In this document: piece after piece, positions 16,310 through 18,913 of the stretch | How the letters are laid out: each line of letters begins with the position of its first letter | How positions within the stretch are numbered: the first letter of the stretch is position 1 | Assembly: GCA_002320935.1 (NCBI GenBank) | Contig: DCLG01000090.1 | Span: 13,532-32,444 of the forward strand | Origin: Pedobacter sp. UBA1654 | GTDB taxonomy: Bacteria; Bacteroidota; Bacteroidia; Sphingobacteriales; Sphingobacteriaceae | DNA length: 18,913 bases | Reading direction: 5' to 3' | Notes under the pieces: generated by a model | What the model was told of the DNA's origin: nothing | Seen by the model: only the letters and a program-made list of their open reading frames with translations | Databases searched by the model: none | Translations under genes and position numbers: made by a program

Positions 16310-17635
16310 ATGGGATTTCAGATATTTTTAACGTTTTTCTTGGTCGTCCTTAACGGCTTTTTCGTTGCAGCAGAGTTTGCAATCGTTAAAGTCAGAGCGT
16401 CGCAAATAGAAATACAAGCTAAATCAGGTAGCCGCGTAGCCAATATCGCTAAGCACATTACCCTGCATTTAGACGGATACCTAGCTGCAACACAGCTAGG
16501 TATTACTTTAGCTTCCCTTGGCTTAGGTTGGGTAGGGGAGTCTGTTATGGAACATGTATTAACCAACCTGCTTGCATCTTTCGGCGCTGCGCCGGAATTT
16601 GTAGAATCATTCTCTAAAACCGCTTCCCCAATCATCGCATTCTCTGTAATTACAGTCATGCACATCGTCTTTGGTGAACTTGCGCCTAAATCACTTGCTA
16701 TCCAGCGCCCGGTGCAAACCACACTTTTCATCGCCTTTCCTTTACAGGTCTTTTATTTGGTCTTCAGACCTTTTATCTGGGCTTTAAACGGATTTGCAAA
16801 CATCATTCTTAAAGGATTTGGTATTAACAATGTAAGTGGACATGAGTCTATCCACAGTACTGAGGAACTTTACTACTTACTTGATCAGGGACGTGAAAGT
16901 GGCGCCTTGGATACTAATGAGCATGAACTTATTAAAAATGTGTTTGACTTCAACGAACGTGTCGTTAAAAACATTATGGTACCCAGAACCAAAATCTCTG
17001 GAATTGAATTAAATACAACAAAAGAAGAAGTGATCAATATGATTATTTCTGAGGGATACTCCCGTTTTCCTGTATACGATGACATCATCGACAAGATTGT
17101 TGGTATCATCCATGCTAAGGATGTGCTACCGCTATTAGCCACTCACAAGGAGTGGAAGCTAAGTGACATCATCAGAAAGCCCTACTTTGTTCCCGAGACC
17201 AAGAAGATCAATGATCTGCTTAGTGAACTTCAACAAAAAAGAATTCAGATCGCCATTGTAATTGACGAATTTGGTGGAACTGCGGGTATGGTTACCCTTG
17301 AAGACATCGTTGAAGAAATCGTAGGTGAAATCCAGGACGAGTACGATGAGGAAAAGCCTACTGTCGAAAAAATATCAGATACTGAATTTATCATCAATGC
17401 ATATGCTACCGTTTACGATGTAAACGAATACCTTCCACACGACCTTCCGGAGGATGAAGATTACGATACCATCGGTGGACTGATCTCACATACTTTCGGC
17501 CGATTCCCAGAAGTTGGGGAAAGCGAAGAGTGTTATGGATATCTGTTCACAATTCTAAAGAAAACAGAACAGAATGTTGAAACCATTAAGCTTGAGCTGG
17601 TTATTAACAAGGAAGATGCTGTAGATTTGCACTAA
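16310..17635 (+). CDS. CNNM/CBS/CorC-domain membrane protein (hemolysin-family, probable divalent cation or efflux transporter)
   Basis: The 441-residue protein has the three-part architecture of the HlyC/CorC family. Residues 1 to about 195 form a CNNM (DUF21) membrane domain with GFFVAAEFAIVKVR, an AATQLGITLASLGLGWVGE block and FGELAPKSLAIQ. Residues about 215-340 are a pair of CBS domains starting at VKNIMVPRT and including SRFPVYDD and IDEFGGTAGMVTLEDIVEEIVGEI. Residues about 350-435 are the CorC_HlyC transporter-associated domain. Family members are linked to Mg2+ or Co2+ export; the name 'hemolysin' is historical. The start directly follows the ppa stop, so coupling is likely. Exact substrate is unknown. 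Confidence 0.93.
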   Translation: MGFQIFLTFFLVVLNGFFVAAEFAIVKVRASQIEIQAKSGSRVANIAKHITLHLDGYLAATQLGITLASLGLGWVGESVMEHVLTNLLASFGAAPEFVESFSKTASPIIAFSVITVMHIVFGELAPKSLAIQRPVQTTLFIAFPLQVFYLVFRPFIWALNGFANIILKGFGINNVSGHESIHSTEELYYLLDQGRESGALDTNEHELIKNVFDFNERVVKNIMVPRTKISGIELNTTKEEVINMIISEGYSRFPVYDDIIDKIVGIIHAKDVLPLLATHKEWKLSDIIRKPYFVPETKKINDLLSELQQKRIQIAIVIDEFGGTAGMVTLEDIVEEIVGEIQDEYDEEKPTVEKISDTEFIINAYATVYDVNEYLPHDLPEDEDYDTIGGLISHTFGRFPEVGESEECYGYLFTILKKTEQNVETIKLELVINKEDAVDLH

Positions 17636-17644
17636 AGCCAAACT

Positions 17645-18352
17645 ATGCATGTTTTCTATACGCCCGACCTTCAGGATCAGGCTCGCTACACACTTAACGA
17701 AGAAGAAAGCAAACACTGCAGTAAAGTATTGCGATTGTCTGCCGGCGATAAGGTTTATTTAGTTGACGGCAGAGGTGGTTTATATGAGGCTGAAATTGAA
17801 TCTGAATCCAAGAAACATGTTGGACTTCTTATAACAAAAACGACAAAGGAATATCAAAAACGTAATCACCATTTGCATATAGCAATCGCCCCAACCAAAA
17901 ATATCGACAGGTTGGAGTGGTTTTTAGAAAAGGCTACAGAGATCGGCATTGATGAAATCACGCCGATCATCTGTGAGCGTTCAGAAAGGAAGATCATCAA
18001 GGATGACCGTCTGCAAAAGGTAATCAGCTCTGCGGTGAAACAGTCGCTGCAAGCCTACCATCCATTGCTCAACCCTGCCAAACCGCTGGCTCAGTTACTT
18101 CGCGAGCAAACCGACGCATCGAAACTGATTGCGCATTGCATAGATGATTCAAACCGCAGTTACATGAAAGATCTGGTTCAGCCCCGTGGCAAGTACCTCG
18201 TGCTAATTGGCCCTGAAGGCGATTTTAGCCCCCAGGAGGTTAGTTCTGCCCTGGAGCAGGGTTATATGCCTGTGACACTTGGACCAACACGCCTGCGCAC
18301 TGAAACTGCGGCTTTGGCAGCCTGTTTTGAAATAAACTACATCAACCGCTAA
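17645..18352 (+). CDS. rsmE: 16S rRNA (uracil-1498-N3)-methyltransferase RsmE
   Basis: RsmE uses S-adenosylmethionine to methylate N3 of U1498 in 16S rRNA of the small ribosomal subunit. The 235-residue length is normal. An N-terminal PUA-like domain (about 1-70, with H..VLR..AGD.V...DG) is followed by the SPOUT methyltransferase domain. Diagnostic knot motifs are LEWFLEKATEIG (90-101), ERSERK (111-116), LVLIGPEGDFSPQEV (185-199) and TLGPTRLRTETAALAA (211-226). The segment usually written A.EQS.R is AVKQSLQAYHP here, a variant I recall from this phylum but have not verified. It starts 9 bases after the CorC-like gene. Confidence 0.96.
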   Translation: MHVFYTPDLQDQARYTLNEEESKHCSKVLRLSAGDKVYLVDGRGGLYEAEIESESKKHVGLLITKTTKEYQKRNHHLHIAIAPTKNIDRLEWFLEKATEIGIDEITPIICERSERKIIKDDRLQKVISSAVKQSLQAYHPLLNPAKPLAQLLREQTDASKLIAHCIDDSNRSYMKDLVQPRGKYLVLIGPEGDFSPQEVSSALEQGYMPVTLGPTRLRTETAALAACFEINYINR

Positions 18353-18365
18353 AATCCCGAGTATT

Positions 18366-18869
18366 ATGTATAAAGTGAAAGTCAATGACCAGCTGGAATT
18401 TGAAATCGAAAATTCCCGTGATAGCTTTTTTGTTAATGGCGCTGCTGTTGAATTGAATGCTCAGGCACTTACCGATAACAGTAAATCCAGTGTTATCTAT
18501 AAAAACAAATCCTATAACGTTGAAGTAGTGGAACTCAACAGCCAGGAAAAAACTGCTGCAATCAAAGTTAATGGAAGTTTATACAAAGTGCAGATGGAGG
18601 ATCAGTTTGATTTGCTACTTAAAAAGCTTGGTATGGATGCTGCCGCCGGTACAAAGATCCGTGAAATTAAGGCACCTATGCCAGGAATGGTTTTGAAGAT
18701 TCTGGTAACAGAGGGTACAGAGGTCAGAAAAGGAGATAGTCTGCTGGTGCTCGAAGCTATGAAAATGGAGAACATCCTGAAATCCACAACCGACGGCGTC
18801 GTGAAGAAAATCAACGTTTCACAAGGTGATAAAATAGAAAAGAACACTGTTCTACTCCAATTTCGATAA
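18366..18869 (+). CDS. Biotin carboxyl carrier protein (biotinyl/lipoyl domain)
   Basis: The 167-residue protein ends in a biotinyl domain (about residues 99-167) with the biotinylation motif EAMKMEN; Lys133 in VLEAMKMENIL is the expected biotin site, preceded by the conserved APMPGMVLKILVTEGTEVRKGD. Residues 1-90 are a less conserved N-terminal domain seen in carriers of acyl-CoA carboxylases. It would ferry the carboxyl group between a biotin carboxylase and a carboxyltransferase (acetyl-CoA or propionyl-CoA carboxylase, or a decarboxylase complex); the partner genes are not in this window. It starts 13 bases after rsmE. The remaining 44 bases to the window end (18870-18913) hold no recognisable terminator or promoter. 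Confidence 0.92.
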   Translation: MYKVKVNDQLEFEIENSRDSFFVNGAAVELNAQALTDNSKSSVIYKNKSYNVEVVELNSQEKTAAIKVNGSLYKVQMEDQFDLLLKKLGMDAAAGTKIREIKAPMPGMVLKILVTEGTEVRKGDSLLVLEAMKMENILKSTTDGVVKKINVSQGDKIEKNTVLLQFR

Positions 18870-18913
18870 CCGTGCACATATAAAAAGCAAGATTTTAAGC
18901 ATAAAAAAGGGAG

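Noticed and set aside
16318..16731. A 137-codon open frame on the minus strand
   Set aside because: It lies entirely opposite the CNNM domain of the CorC-like gene, whose reading frame is clear; the antisense product resembles no family and is explained by codon bias.
1..18913. tRNA or rRNA genes, CRISPR arrays, insertion sequences, phage genes or a defence system
   Set aside because: No cloverleaf, repeat-spacer pattern, transposase, terminal inverted repeats or defence-type domains were found; the window is densely packed with core genes.

Overview
The window reads as chromosomal DNA of a Bacteroidota bacterium, most likely of the Sphingobacteriaceae (Pedobacter/Mucilaginibacter-like). Three things point there: start codons mostly lack Shine-Dalgarno sites, the promoter-like sites match the Bacteroidota form (TTG, about 19 bases, TAnnTTTG), and complex I has separate nuoC and nuoD with a short NuoG. 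The family-level placement is inference. Every gene lies on the + strand and no non-coding gap exceeds about 110 bases.

Layout. (1) 1-2101: two tandem, related TPR-repeat proteins. The first is only the 3' end of a gene; it is followed by a textbook intrinsic terminator. The second is complete, has a signal-peptide-like N-terminus and uses different codons. (2) 2127-15051: a complete 14-gene NADH:quinone oxidoreductase (complex I) locus in the order nuoA-B-C-D-E-F-G-H-I-J-K-L-M-N. All Fe-S ligand sets of the core clusters (N1a, N1b, N2, N3, N4, N5, N6a, N6b) are visible, as are the charged residues of the three antiporter-like subunits, so the enzyme should be functional. NuoE/F/G form the NADH-oxidising input module, NuoB/C/D/I the connecting quinone-reducing module, and NuoA/H/J/K/L/M/N the membrane proton-pumping arm. 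The likely electron acceptor is menaquinone (inference from the phylum). (3) 15097-18869: a tight run of housekeeping genes: a DedA-family membrane protein, a family I inorganic pyrophosphatase, a CNNM/CBS/CorC-type transporter or 'hemolysin', the 16S rRNA methyltransferase RsmE and a biotin carboxyl carrier protein.

No new biological system is evident: this is mostly core metabolism. The points worth a second look are a strong terminator-like hairpin directly abutting a promoter-like TAGATTTG site between nuoA and nuoB, which may split the operon's expression; a NuoG of only 334 residues that stops after the Fe-S region and carries a rearranged CxxC...CxxC site where cluster N7 would lie; an isolated strong Shine-Dalgarno before nuoI; and the codon-divergent TPR pair next to complex I.
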